Source: Nicotiana tabacum (Eukaryota; Streptophyta; Magnoliopsida; Solanales; Solanaceae). From it: a DNA stretch of 64,000 bases. The DNA is taken from positions 136,972,237 through 137,036,236 of the forward strand of contig NC_134101.1 in NCBI RefSeq assembly GCF_000715075.1. The letters run 5' to 3'. The notes beneath the pieces are model-generated. The model searched no databases, was not told the origin of the DNA, and saw only the letters and a program-made list of their open reading frames with translations. Shown piece by piece: positions 34,708 through 46,578 of the stretch. The position numbers were made by a program, and so were the translations under genes. Position 1 is the stretch's first letter, and each line of letters starts with the position of its first letter.

Positions 34708-36195
34708 ATGTGTGGTGGTGCAATTCTTGCTGATCTCATTCCCCGCCGTGATCGCTGCGCGTCATCCACTGACTTATGGCCAAATTCTGCAGATTTTTGG
34801 CCAAGTTCTTCATTTGCTAAGCCAATTATGTCCAATCAAAATGTTACCGCCACTCCAAAACGAGCTCAACCCCCTACAGGTAATTAAACCTGAGCTTATG
34901 CATGTTGTTTTTTTGGCTGAATCATCTTTATGCTGATCCCTAATCATAGGCGGCTCAAGGGTAAGGCTTGTGCCCAAATTTTGGGGGGACCCACTTTCCC
35001 TTGGTAGTAATTTTAATTTTTTTATATAAAAATTGAGTATCTTAACTTTAAAAAGTAAATAACTTAATACAAAAAGGAAAAGAAAATTTTAATTTGTGAC
35101 TAGCTCTGATAGTTGAGATTTTAATAATTTAAAGGGTATAAAGATATCTTTAATTTTCTTATTTAGTGGGTAAAATTTGATATTTTTATTTAAAGGGTAT
35201 AAAGATATCTTTTATTTTTGACAAGAGTGGACTGCTTTAGTGGTGAGCACTCTCCACTTTCAATCAAGAGGTTGTGAGTTCGATTTACCCCAAGAGCATG
35301 TTGGAGAGTTCTTGGAGGGTGGGAGTCGACGTTAAAGAAAATATTACAAGTAGAAGATAATATCCGTATACTCAATAAGATAACAAGAATTAATTTTTAT
35401 TAAATACCTATCCTATAACAATTTTGCATTATGTTCAATAATATATTAGGAGAATCTAAATGGATCGGATTAGCTATATTATCATTTATTATGTTCAATA
35501 ATAAATTTCAAACAAAACTATACAAATTTATTTTGTTAACAAAGTAGGGGCCCTCATTGAGATTTTGCTCTAGGCCACCAACAATGTTGGGTCGCCCTGT
35601 CCCTAATGCATTTCTACAAACAGGTAATGAGCAGATCCAGAAGACCAAGAAGAAGCAAAGGAAGAATCTTTATAGGGGAATCCGACAGCGTCCATGGGGT
35701 AAATGGGCTGCTGAAATTCGTGACCCAAGAAAAGGTGTAAGGGTCTGGTTAGGTACTTTTAACACTGCAGAAGAAGCTGCAAGAGCCTATGATAAAGAAG
35801 CTCGTAAAATCAGAGGGGAAAACCGTTACAGTACTGCTTACGAATCCTATGATACTTCTTATAATCATGAGTCAAATAACTGCGATGGCAGCTTCTGCTC
35901 GCTCGAAAATCAAAACACTGAACCTGTTTTGGAATATCCATTAGCTTATAAAAATTCATCTGGGTCTGTTTATAATGGAAGCGAGGGGCAAAAAGCAGAG
36001 AACGAAGTGGAGAAACTGACTGAGGAGCTGATGGCTTATGAGTCATTGATGAAGTTCTATGAAATACCATATGTTGACGGCCAATCAGTGGCGGCGACAG
36101 TGAATCCAGCGGGGGAGGCCGTCGTGGGCGGTGGCTCGATGGATTTATGGACTTTCGATGACGTCAGTCCAACATTGCCCATAACTCAATTGTAA
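34708..36195 (+). CDS. group VII ethylene response factor (AP2/ERF), two exons, AP2 end altered
   Basis: Exons 34708-34879 and 35624-36195 (GT at 34880, AG at 35623; phase kept) give 247 residues. The start [12 protein letters not shown] is the hallmark of group VII ERFs: Cys2 makes an N-degron whose oxidation by plant cysteine oxidases couples stability to oxygen. A basic stretch KTKKKQRKN (64-72) precedes the AP2 domain, which begins [20 protein letters not shown] and runs through the [12 protein letters not shown] helix to about residue 122. There the usual KKAKVNFP ending is absent; [15 protein letters not shown] follows instead, so the domain lacks its last 10 or so residues, in frame. 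Later parts look normal: [20 protein letters not shown] and [12 protein letters not shown], a typical acidic/aromatic activation end. Expected nuclear activator of hypoxia or ethylene-linked genes; DNA binding may be impaired. Confidence 0.92.
34945..35599. mobile_element. hAT-like MITE in the ERF intron
   Basis: 655 bp flanked by an exact 8-bp duplication TCCCTAAT (34937-34944 and 35600-35607). The ends CATAGGCGGCTCAAGGG and, complemented, CAGGGCGACCCAAC are imperfect inverted repeats of hAT style. No transposase. Carries a duplicated TTAAAGGGTATAAAGATATC-like segment (about 35129-35150 and 35190-35211) and a SINE-like insert. Confidence 0.8.
35225..35345 (+). repeat. tRNA-related SINE fragment
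   Basis: TTAGTGGTGAGCACTCTCC (A-box-like, 35238-35256) and GAGTTCGATTTACC (B-box-like, 35276-35289), followed by CCCAAGAGCATGTTGGAGAG, as in solanaceous tRNA-derived SINEs. The usual 3' tail is missing. It is not a tRNA gene: no complete cloverleaf is apparent. Confidence 0.7.
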
Positions 36196-38915
36196 CTAAT
36201 GCTACTATTAATTAATGTTGTTTTTAAATTGTTGCATATTTTTGATTTTTCGGTTTAGGAGAATTGACTTTTTGTAATCTTGCTCGATCGTGTAAAACTG
36301 TATTTCTAGTATGGAGTAGTCCGTTTTGTTTTCTGATTATAATATTTTTGTCCAAAGCTGGATTTTTGGCTTCTTTCATGTATTTGGTAGGCTGGCTGCC
36401 AAAAAAGCTTCAGAAAAGTTACTTTACTGGAAGATATAATTTCAGAGAATCTTATTTACTAGTAGGTCATAAAGAAATACTAGTATTATTTCCTTGTTAC
36501 TAAGAGAGGTTTTGTAATCACTTTTTTTCCTGTCATTGGTAAATTTGGTTTGAAGTGTAATAATCTTGCGAGGACCAGACAACCCGGTGTAGGATAAGAT
36601 TTTCAACTGCTTTCCTCCCTTTGACAATCAAAATATTCGAGAACTTCGTTTCTCGAAACATCGTATAATTGTAACAATCATGGAAGTCCCTCGTGTAATT
36701 GTTCATCATTTGACATTTCCACTAATCTCAAGTTTTTTCCCCTGCAGTCATTTATTAGAAACACCGCTAACACTCGCAAATGCATAATGATTCTACAATA
36801 TTTATATGATTATGTTAGAAGAGAATGAGTAATGAGTTAGAACCAACTAACTAATATATTAAAATTAGACACAATTAGTCCATAAAGCTCCAATAGTTGA
36901 AAACACAGTTTCATCTTTGGATGTAAAACCAGCTAAGTCAAAACAAAGGTTTATAGAGTTGGGGAAAAAAGTAGTTGTAGTAGCAGTAAGGGTCAGCAAG
37001 TTTTTATATGGCAAGCGTGTGGACAACTCAAAGAAAATTTTATCAAACCGAGAAACAAATTGAAATATGCACGTCGTTGCAAACTCAAATTGTCCAACAT
37101 TTACATAGATAGGCACGGGGAAAACTTCGGCGCTAACGGTTTTGATGCAAAACTAAAGGCGCACCCCGCTTTCGTAATACAATGATTCCTTCAAAAACAT
37201 ACTACTTGTACTGCCTAACCAACTTCTTTTGTTTTTTCAAGAAACTCAGTCGTAGAGCTAGATTTTAGTTCAGCATTTATTTTAGAATATTTCGATGAAT
37301 ATGTATAAATTTTTAGAATTGAATAATTTAAAAGAACTAAAATTCAAATTTTGTAAGCTTCAAATTCGAGCGATTAGACTCAAACCATTATACGAGACAT
37401 TAGAGGTAAATATCTACGACCCATTATTACTTGAGTAGGAAAAGAAAAACAAATCAACAAATATTTTTTGTGTTTTATTTAGATTTTGTGTTATATTTTA
37501 TTGATAACAAAACTAATTTATTCGAAATTACGATTGGCGCCACTTAACTGCAAATTTTCGTGGCATCTAACGGACTTCATTCACAGCCGAAATATCCGTT
37601 TCTTTTTCATATATTTTTTTTCCTTAATGATGAAAAGAAAAATAATTTCCAAGTATTTTAATTTTTCATTTGAATCAATCAATGCTTCATAATTAATGGC
37701 ATGGACTTTAGTTTCAATGGTCCCTCTTTGTTCTTACTTGACATACTTTTTGGACCAATTTTTTTTTGTAACTGGTCCGCGTCATAAGTCAAAGCAGTTT
37801 TTACCTATCTATACTACATTATAAACTTACTTATCCCTCATAGAGGGGTTATTACTTAATTACATTAGCATATACAATTTATCATTTGTATACAAAATAA
37901 TATATTAGACTTTAATTTTACCCATTTTAGACTTCTTTCTTCTCTATTTTTCTTCTCCGTATAAATACTCCTCTCTCCCTTTCTCTTCGATTCAACTTTT
38001 GCAGATGAACATGCTCGGAACTTTGAAGAATGGTGAAGAAAAATAGTTCAAGTGGTTAAAAGCCACACAATACATACATGAAGCACCAACGTAAATGGGC
38101 TACCAGAACTTTTTAGATGAATAAACAATAAATTATCAACAGGAGCGGCATTTGGAACTAAGCTGAAACTAATTGACGGTGTAATTAAAATTTTAGTTGA
38201 TTGCATATACATGAGCTTAAACTCCATTGATAGCTATTAGAAAGCTTATTTGAAGCTTTGAATTCGAAAATTAAAATTTGCAAAACTATTTTTTTGTTTG
38301 GATTAGACATTATTTCAAATGATTGTGAATATTCTTTGGAGTTTATATCTCAATTTTAGAGAATTTTGTAAAGATTCGAGGTGGTTTTGGTTGGAATTTT
38401 ATATTGAAACTCGAAAAAGAAGACACAAATAAACTGTATATATTTAGTATATCGAGTGTAGAAATGATATACAAAATATCAACAACTTACATAATTGTAA
38501 ATGATATACAAAATATCAACAACTTACATAATTGTATACAAGTTGTATATAAATTATATATAAATTGTGATTTTTAACCGGATCATGTAAAAATAATTTA
38601 TATTTAAGTTGTAAATAAATTTTAGATAAATTAGATTTTGATCGGATTTGTATATATTTTATAACAAACTTTAGTTACTTTATGTAAATATGAAAACTTA
38701 GACAAATCGGGTAAATAAGTTTACAATCTCGTATATATACGAAAAAATCCCTAACCAAAATGGATTAAATTGGAGAAGAATTAACCCAAACAACCGCTTA
38801 TCCAATCAGTTAAACTAATAATAGTCGGTGGAGATATAATATATGCATAATTTATGTATTATATGTGTATAATCAGTATATAATTTATATATATTGCTAA
38901 AAATAATAATGAATG
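36196..38915. other. 3' flank of the ERF gene, non-coding
   Basis: The first 300 bp probably hold the 3'UTR (T-rich, with TTGTAA and TGTAA motifs) but no strong polyadenylation signal. Beyond that the sequence is AT-rich without a credible gene. CCGTATAAATACTCC near 37958 looks like a TATA box and is followed by a very short frame (MNMLGTLKNGEEK), probably a relic. 38100-38900 is repeat-like AT-rich DNA with a 37-bp duplication. Confidence 0.5.
38462..38535. repeat. perfect 37-bp tandem duplication
   Basis: Units 38462-38498 and 38499-38535 are identical (start AAATGATATACAAAATATC). AT-rich, non-coding. Confidence 0.9.
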
Positions 38916-39436
38916 TGATCGGCTTACGTGGCCGGGTACGATTTTACTGAGCCTTATGATGGTCGGGTACGTTTTTACGGAGTCCTCTTTGAGGCCGGGT
39001 ATGATATGATGATGATGATGCCCACAGAGGCGTATATTTTTAAAAGTTTATGTATATATATATATTATGCATTTCATATCAGTAGCCCCCAGAGGCACTT
39101 AGATGTTACAGGTTGTATCTCCTCTATCTCTCATTTACATTGCAATTCTTGTTTATGCTTTCCTGCCTTACATACTTGGTACTTTATTCTTACTGGCGTC
39201 CCTTTTGCCTGGGGACGCTGCGTTTCATACCCGCAGGTCCCAATAAACAGGTTGACATTCCTCCTAGTAGGCTATTAGCTCAGTGGAAGGTGTAAGTGCA
39301 CTCCACTTGCTCTGGAGTTGCCTATTTGGTCAGTATGCTTTGGATATATATTTATTAGTATGGCGGAGCCCTGTCCCGACCTTTATGATTTTATTTACTC
39401 TTAGAGGCTTGTAGATAGATGTCAGGTGTATGGATA
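38916..39436 (+). repeat. old Gypsy LTR, first piece (host of later insertions)
   Basis: Resembles a Tekay-type LTR (CTGGCGTCCCTTTTGCC, CATACCCGCAGGTCCC, TAGGCTATTAGCTCAGTGGA). It continues at 49197-49219 and 53903-54152 once two insertions are removed, and ends GGGTCGTGACA at 54152. The left end is not a clean TG terminus and may be truncated. No internal element sequence follows, so this is a solo or truncated LTR. Confidence 0.75.
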
Positions 39437-42084
39437 TATGACGACCCGGCTAGTCATCTCATGAGTTACCGCTCCGTTTTTTCCTATTTCTGCTTTTTTA
39501 TGCTTTGTTTATCCGTGTTATATGGTATCGGGTTGGTCGGATCGAATCCGGAATGGTTTTGGTAAGGTTTGAGACACTTAGTCTCTAAAAGTAGCTTTAG
39601 AGTTAGAAAAATCAACCGAGAGTTGACTTATTGGTAAACGACCTCGGAATGTGGATTTTATGGCCCGGATAGCTTCGTTAGGTGATTTAGGACTTAGGAG
39701 TATGTCCGGAGTATTTTTATGATGTCCGGTGTAGAATTAGGCTTGAATTGGCGAAAGTTAGTTTTTGGTGAATTCCGGTCGGCAGTGAAAAATAGGATAT
39801 CGGGGTCGGAATAGAATTCTGACAGTTGGAACAGGTTCGTAATGTCATTTTGGATATGTCTACAAAATTTCAGGTCAATCGGAGCTGTTTTGGATAGTTT
39901 CGGCGCCATTGGTAGAGTTTAGGAATTTCAAAGTTCATAGGCTTGAATTTGATGTAATTTTGGTGTTTTGATGTTATTTTTGGTGTTTCGAAGGCTCGAC
40001 TAAGTTCGAATAATGTTATGGAACGTGTTGGTATATTTGTTGAGATTTCCGAGGGCCTCGGGTGGATCTCGAAAGGTTAACGGATCAATTTAGACTAGAA
40101 GAAACGCTGCTGCATTTTTTTCATAGCAGCATGAACATTAACTCGGGTGAACAGTAACTCGGGTGAACAGTACTCGAGTGAACAGTAAAAAATGCGTGAA
40201 CAGTGTTTAAATAAACCCTTCGCGATCATTAAACCCCTTTACATCATTTTTTGAACGGGGAAAGAGCTTTGAGGCAATTTTGAAGAGAGGAAATCATTGT
40301 TCTTCATTGAGGTAAGGATTTTGGACCCTAAAACTCGAATATTTATGATTAAGGAACCAAATATCAGTGTTTAATTCATGAAAATCAGTAGAAAAAGGTG
40401 GAGTTAGGGCTTGAGATTATGAGACATTCTAGGGATGATTTGAGGGGTCAAACGAATGCCGATTTTCGAGTTCTTTATATGTACGGACTCGTGAGATGAT
40501 GAAGAATATTTTGGTATAAAGTTTGTCCAGTTCTGGGATATGGGCCCGGGGATCGGGTTTTGACTAATTTCGGGTTTTGTGCTTAAAATCGATATTTTCA
40601 ATTGGAATTCGTTCGTTTAGCATAATTTGATGATAAAAATCTGAACTTAATATATTTGGAGAACTCAAAAGTTGGTTCGAGAGGCAAGCGTGTTGCAGAG
40701 TAGTTTTTCGGGTTAGTTCGAGGTGAGTAATGATTTTAAATGATGTTTTGAGGGTATGAAACCCCGGATTATACAATGTTCGATTGTGTTGAGGTGGCGC
40801 ACATGCTAGATGACGAGCGTGGGGTCGTGCACCGTTGGGGATTATGACTTAGTCCATCCCAAATTATTATTTTTCTGTATATTTGGTAGCTAATTGTTTG
40901 ATATTATTATACTTTGGGCCAAATGCCATATTTGGGCTTCGTGCCAACTGTTTGAACCCTTAGGGGATTGTTAATGATATTTTCCTCATTGTTTGATTTC
41001 ATACTTGTGCTCAATCATGCTAGATCTTTCAATGTTTTCAAGATGCAGCTATGTTAATCTATTTTAGAAACCTTAAATGATGTTTTAAAGATATTTTGAC
41101 TGAGCTGCATATTTTTACTATTGCCCAAAGGGCTTATAAGATTCTGACTTAGTAAGGCCGACGACCTGTATTGTGTGGATACTTTTGGGTTGGGCTGCAC
41201 GCCGCAACAGTGATACACTAATTATGATAATAAGGTCGAGGGCCTGAGATTGTATGCCACGAGGTGGTTTGATATTGATATGTGGCCGAGAGCCTGTTTA
41301 TGATGCCACAAGATGGCTTGATATTGCGTTTGGGCCGTAAGGGGCCCTTCCAGGACTCTGCACACCCCCAGTGAGTGCGGGTACCCATTGTGACATGAGA
41401 TATAGCCTGAGGGGCTGGTATTGTTCTATGATATTGTCCGGGGGCTGATTTGATGTTATTGTGCCCGAGGGGCAGTTCTTATATGTTTACCATTCCTAGT
41501 TGTTTTTCCTATCTATTGTTGATTGCTTAAAAAGCTGTTTTTATGAGATTTCATCGTTGAATTATGTTACTGATTTTGTTATGCCTCTGATAGCTAAATG
41601 TTGTGTTTAACGTGATTTTATATCGTTCAGTCTTCATTTATTCTTATTACTCACTGAGTTGGAAGTACTCACTTTACTCCTTGCACCTCTGTGTGCAGAT
41701 TCGGGCGCTACAAGTCCTGCTACTGAGGGTTGACAGTCCCAGCAGATCTTCGGAGGTTTACTAGGTAGCTGCTTGGCGATTCGCAGCCCAGTGCAACCTC
41801 CCTCTATCTTATTTCTTTTCTGATTCAGTTATTTAGTAGTGGAGTAGACTTTCAGACTGGTAGTATTGTTTTAGATGATTATGACTGGTGACACCCCGAT
41901 GTCGGGCTGTGTTGGCTTTCATTTCTGCAAATTATACTATTAAATGCTTATTTTGAGATTTTATTTCCGATTAAAGACTTAGTAGTTATTATTTTAATTG
42001 CTTATAGTGAATTGGAAGTGAGTCGACTGGCCTTATCTTCACGAGAGGCGCCATCACGAACGGGTTAGGTTTAGGGCCGTGACA
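39437..42084 (+). repeat. 5' LTR of the LARD at 39437-49196
   Basis: 2648 bp, ending GGGCCGTGACA, matching 46579-49196 with scattered differences. Contains a tandem array at 40132-40206 and an AT-rich TATA-like TTTAAATAAA at 40206-40215. Confidence 0.88.
40132..40206 (+). promoter_or_regulatory. U3 array of ACTCGGGTGAACAGTA units upstream of a TATA-like box
   Basis: Three near-exact 16-bp units plus partial TGAACAGT copies, directly before TTTAAATAAA. The 3' LTR has only two units (47273-47330). It occupies the slot that in the LARD at 22765 and the element at 58170 is filled by unrelated GC-rich motifs. Confidence 0.6.
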
Positions 42085-42087
42085 AGT

Positions 42088-42100
42088 TGGTATCAGAGCC
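42088..42100 (+). other. primer-binding site (tRNA-iMet)
   Basis: TGGTATCAGAGCC three bases after the 5' LTR end. Confidence 0.9.
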
Positions 42101-44545
42101 TAGGCTACATAGGTCTCATAAGTCATGAGCAGATTTAGTAGAGTTTCGTGGATCGGTACGGAGACGTCTGTATTTATCCTCGAGAGGCTGTAGAACCTTT
42201 AGGAAAACTTCACATTCTTGAATTCTTATCGTGCATCCTTGATTCAGCTTAAAATGTAATTCTTTAAATTCCTTCCACGTGTTCGTATGCGCGCATTAGT
42301 GCTCAGTATCAAATGTGCATCGATGGCTGGTGATTCCCTGATTGAGGGGCAAGATATGATCTCTGTGTGTTGATGTTGGGCCAGTCTGGAGGATTCGAGG
42401 TCGGATATTTTGCCTATAGCTTGAGCACCGAGGTACTGATTATGTGAGCACGTGTTTTTGAACTCGTATGTTCGGTAGTGTCCATATTAGTAGAACTGAT
42501 GGCTGGGTAGCTACGTGATGAGTATGTTATGTCTGTGAGGTGTATCCATATGATTTGGAAACGGCGAGAAGGGTCTGTTGGAGGATAAAATACTATTAGG
42601 TATTTGATTTTCATCTTAATTTGAGGTATAGTCCCGAGTTATGGGTGTGTGAAGAACCCTTTCATGTTTCCTAGTTGGGAGTGAAGTAAACTTCATGTTG
42701 CGGTATGAGTTTAGACTCAGGAAGATTAAGTGACTGCGTAGTGTTTATGATGGTGGAAGGTATACAGAAATGCTAGTTTGAAGCAAAGCAGGTGGGTTAT
42801 CTCCTGCGGAGTGTTCTGAGGTTATGTAACCCTTATGTTGTCTGTTAGAAGATCTCGATTTCAAGTGAAAGATATGTGTTGTAATTTGAATTTGGGTCGC
42901 TTAAAAGAGTGGGTTTAACTGTTGCGAGAGTGAATGCGAGATTTGCAGAAGATTTAAAGTACTAGAGGATCTGTGTTTCACAAGCTTACAAAGGAGTTTA
43001 ATCTCGCTATGATATTATGGTAGTAATAGAGTATGCACATTATGAGTTATTATGTGATTTGATCTATGGCTTTGAGCTAAGTGAGGGAGTATGCTATTGA
43101 TTAGTTGATTGCACGGTTATGTGCTATGTTGGTTCTAGTTTGAGGCGTGCTGGTGAATCGGTTATGGGTTGCAGAGATTGAGACCGAGGATGGCTCGAGT
43201 AAAGGAAAATTTTCGACTAAGGTAAGGTTATATCATGCTTCATAGGTGTGTGAGAATCACGGAATGTCTTAAGTTGTTGTTGATAAAGAATGCTCGGTGC
43301 ATAGAAAAGAAAGTGGCTTGGTTGCATCAAGGTAAGGTTACATGCTACAGTGTCAGAAATGCTAATGAGGCATAGGTTGTTCGGTTCTTTTGATCGGTCT
43401 AATTGCGGTTCAAGTAGAGTGGATGATTCTTGGGAATGGTTCTAATGTGCTCAAGATTTTGCATGTAATAATTGGAGATTTTCAGGTTGTATTTTTGGCT
43501 AGAAACTGAGGTTTGCATTTGGAGGTTGTCAAGATTTGTGGTATTTCTATATCAATTATGGGCTTCTATATATCAGTATTAGGAAGGTGAAGGCAATGGC
43601 TCGGAATTTGTAGGAGGTCCCTTCAAGGTAAGTATTTTGAACGTGGTGCTTTTGGGGAATATCTAAGAAAGTATTCAGCGGCTTATGCACCTTAGACGGC
43701 GTGGTTTTATGCTTGGGTTTCATGTGGTGAGTCGGGGTTGAGGAATTGTAGTGTTATAGCAAGAAGGAGTATCAAATTGACGGTAAATCAGAAGGAAGCC
43801 TGGATGGATGGTATAGCTTGATAGTAGCCCGGACCGGTATGGTAAGGATATAATTAGTTCCTTGGGTGTGTACGGGGTGAGTTTCTATAGGTGTTTCGCG
43901 GCAATGCCCTTGGGTTCTAATGGTCTGCGTAGCTTAGTTGAGTTAGAAGGATTCAGTCCTGACAGTTCAGTCTTGTGCGAGTGGAATTCGGAGAGTCCTT
44001 GATGATTTCTACTGCGGTTAGAGATGCGTATTTTTTGCGAGTGTGAGAAGCATGGGATGTGTAGTGATTTTCTCCTGAATGAGATCAATAAAAAGTTCTT
44101 GGTTGGTTGAGTACATAGTTGTTTGCGGCTCGGAAGGGATATGAAGTTTTCATGTTATCCTAGGATGGGATGGTATATGCGGTATATTGTGGAGGATTGA
44201 GAATGCGTGTGTGAGGTTACAATTCAGTTCTGAAAGGGAAGTCATAAAACTCTTAGGCAGCGGACAACTTCAGATAATTAGAGGAATGAGTTTCAGATGA
44301 TTAGGGAATGATCTTCAGATGATTAAGGAAATGGTATTGCTAATTGGAGTGATTTGGCTAGGGTATATGTTTCAAAAAAGGCAATGTGATTAAGTTGTTG
44401 GTACTTCGGTAGTATTGCGACACTTTCTTATTAGATCGACTACTGATATTCGAGTTTACTTGGCGGCAAAGAAGAATTTTAGAGTATCTCTCGTGGAATG
44501 ATTGGGTATTTGAGGTGTGGTATGTATTCGGATGGCGGAATTGGG
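42101..44545 (+). other. LARD interior, 5' non-coding part
   Basis: About 2.4 kb at the Gag position without Gag motifs; stops in all frames. It parallels 27561-30014 on the minus strand. Confidence 0.65.
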
Positions 44546-44915
44546 ATCGATATGGTGATTCATGTGCCATATGGATTTAGAGACGGGAAGTTCTCATATT
44601 CAGGCTATGTTGTGGTTGTGGGTCGTGTGTATCGGCACTATTTAGTGATTATCGGGGTTTGGAGACCCGAATGGATCTTTTGTTGCTTGGTATGTTAGAT
44701 TTTAGATGTGATATCGGGTATAGACTGGTTATCGATATGGTGATTCATGTTCCATATGGATTTAGAGACGGGAAGTTCTCATATTCAGGCTGTGTTGTGG
44801 TTGTGGGTCGTGTGTATCGGCACTATTTAGTGACTATCAAGGTTTGGAGACCCGAATGGATCTTTTGTTGCTTGGTATGTTAGATTTTAGATGTGATATC
44901 GGGTATAGACTGGTT
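44546..44915 (+). repeat. 185-bp tandem duplication in the protease remnant
   Basis: ATATGGTGATTCATG occurs at an offset of 185 bp (about 44549 and 44734), and both copies run through TGGAGACCCGAATGGATC. The copies differ by a few bases. Not seen in the minus-strand LARD, so it arose in this copy. Confidence 0.85.
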
Positions 44916-45345
44916 ATCTCAGCGTTGTGTCATTCTGGGCGATTGCGCTAAGGCGGCGATGTTGGCTATGACGGGAATGGCACAGATTGAGTGCCGAGAT
45001 TCGACGGATTTCATATTCTAGTAGGGTGGTTTTAGATTTCAAAGGCCCAGCGGGTGGCTGGGAAGAATTGTCTTCCTTATTTGGGCTCTCGTGATGGATG
45101 TCAGTGCAGAGGCTCCTCATATTGATTCAGTTCTAGTAATGAGGAACTGTTCCGGATGTGTTTCCTGCTGCCGGGCATGTCGCCGGGCAAAGTTGTTGAT
45201 TTCAGTATTGATTTGGTGTTGGGCACTGTATCGTATGGCACCGGCAGAGTTAAAGGAGTTGAAGGAGGAGTTAAAGGAGTTGAAGGAGCAACTTTAGGGT
45301 TTCCTTGATAAGGGGTTCGTTGGCAGGCCAGTGTGGATGCGTGTT
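44590..45345 (+). pseudogene. remnant of protease end and RT start
   Basis: Frames show VVGRVYRHYLVTIKVWRPEW (twice, by the duplication), SGIDWLSQRC, AQIECRDSTDF, VSAEAPHIDSVLVM, then [15 protein letters not shown] and FLDKGFVGRPVWM. It ends at the same point in RT as the remnant at 26934-27560. Heavily broken. Confidence 0.75.
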
Positions 45346-46570
45346 CTAACTTGAGTCGACTTGGTTGGCTCCGAATTGTATTGTTGAGGGATGTGTTGAT
45401 TCGATTGTTATTGAGCTTATTAGTGTTCTGAGGTGATCTATGAGTTACTTTTCTGTGTTGCGAGGCGTTATGAATTGTTATTTATAGGCACGTATGGTAC
45501 AGATCCATTGGGGTTCATAGTGGAAGTCGAGTGGGAAGAGTACTGGATATTGCTCGGTGGATGGCGTATCGGTTATGTCCTTTCGGGTTTGTGTGGTGTT
45601 ATATATTTGCTTCACCGTGGTTATGATGATTTTCTTTGGTTCTAGACATCAATTGCACATGGTAGTCAATTTCGAGTAGAGTGACTTGAGGTATTTCATG
45701 TGGAGCCACGTTTGGATAGGATTGCGCATTGCCGCGAAGTTATGTGGAGGTATGACCTTGCGGGTTAGATTCGTGTGTTCTGTTTTAATGATGTGAGATG
45801 GGTTCTCAGCCTTATGTTCTGGTGGTATTGGTGAGCTTGCGGTACAGCTCTTTCATTTGAGTCATTTCCATGATTTGAGTATGTTCGGATATTGCTTATT
45901 GGTGCGCGGATTTCACAAGTTGTAGCTTTAGCCTGTATTGATGTGTCATGCCACCAGAATAGTGTGTTGAATTAGATGAGATCGTTGGGATCATTAATGA
46001 ATACGAACGGATTCGATTTCAGCATGTTGGAAGGATAATATCGAGGTTTAGCTTAGAAATTTTGCTATAGTCTTTGCCAAAGGAGAAGCGGCTTCATGAA
46101 TGGTTGATCTGAGAGAAGGTTATGGTTTACTGCATGCTTTATTTATCATTGGCAGTATATGGAAGTGTTGGAATGAGACTCTAGTTGATAAGAGGTTTTC
46201 TATCGGTATTTGGGTGTTGTGTGCAGCTGCTGTGATTAGAAGTTATCGCTACAAGTGTTTGAGTTATGTGGTATATCATGTAATTGCACCTGAGGTTGCA
46301 GGTATGGGTTATTACAGCTTGTTCGGGCTTATTCAGAGTATAGACGTGAGATTCTGATCTTGTGGATGATTTCAGAAGTGGAAATGTGGTTCTAAGGTTT
46401 ATGGGCTAGGTTGGATTGTGAAAAATTTCAGTTACATTATGTTATCGGACCTATATGAGATAGGGTGACATGGGATCACCCCCGGGTATATGCATGGTAA
46501 GGTTATTCAGCGGTTGGTTGGCTTTTGAAACAACTCTGGGCACGTTCGAGGATGAACGTTTGTTTAAGTT
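45346..46570 (+). other. LARD interior, 3' non-coding part
   Basis: Parallel to 25788-26933 on the minus strand; no protein readable. It ends with GAGGATGAACGTTTG before the PPT. Confidence 0.65.
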
Positions 46571-46578
46571 GGGAAGGA
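46571..46578 (+). other. polypurine tract
   Basis: GGGAAGGA directly before TGTGACGACC. Confidence 0.7.

Larger units (their letters stand above)
34880..35623 (+). other. ERF intron, enlarged by a transposon
   Basis: 744 nt with GTAATT donor and CTACAAACAG acceptor. Without the 655-bp MITE and one copy of its 8-bp duplication it would be 81 nt, a usual plant intron size. The position, just before the GNEQ codons and the AP2 domain, is the conserved one for this gene group. Confidence 0.85.

Noticed and set aside
35238..35289. tRNA gene in the ERF intron
   Set aside because: A- and B-box-like sequences are present, but there is no complete cloverleaf and the flanking sequence continues as in a SINE.
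35557..36195. ERF gene starting at the Met codon at 35557 (212 residues)
   Set aside because: That start lies in the inserted MITE. Splicing 34879 to 35624 gives the conserved MCGGAI start and an in-phase join, so the upstream start is right.
36264..37692. small frames downstream of the ERF gene
   Set aside because: AT-rich chance frames without family resemblance.
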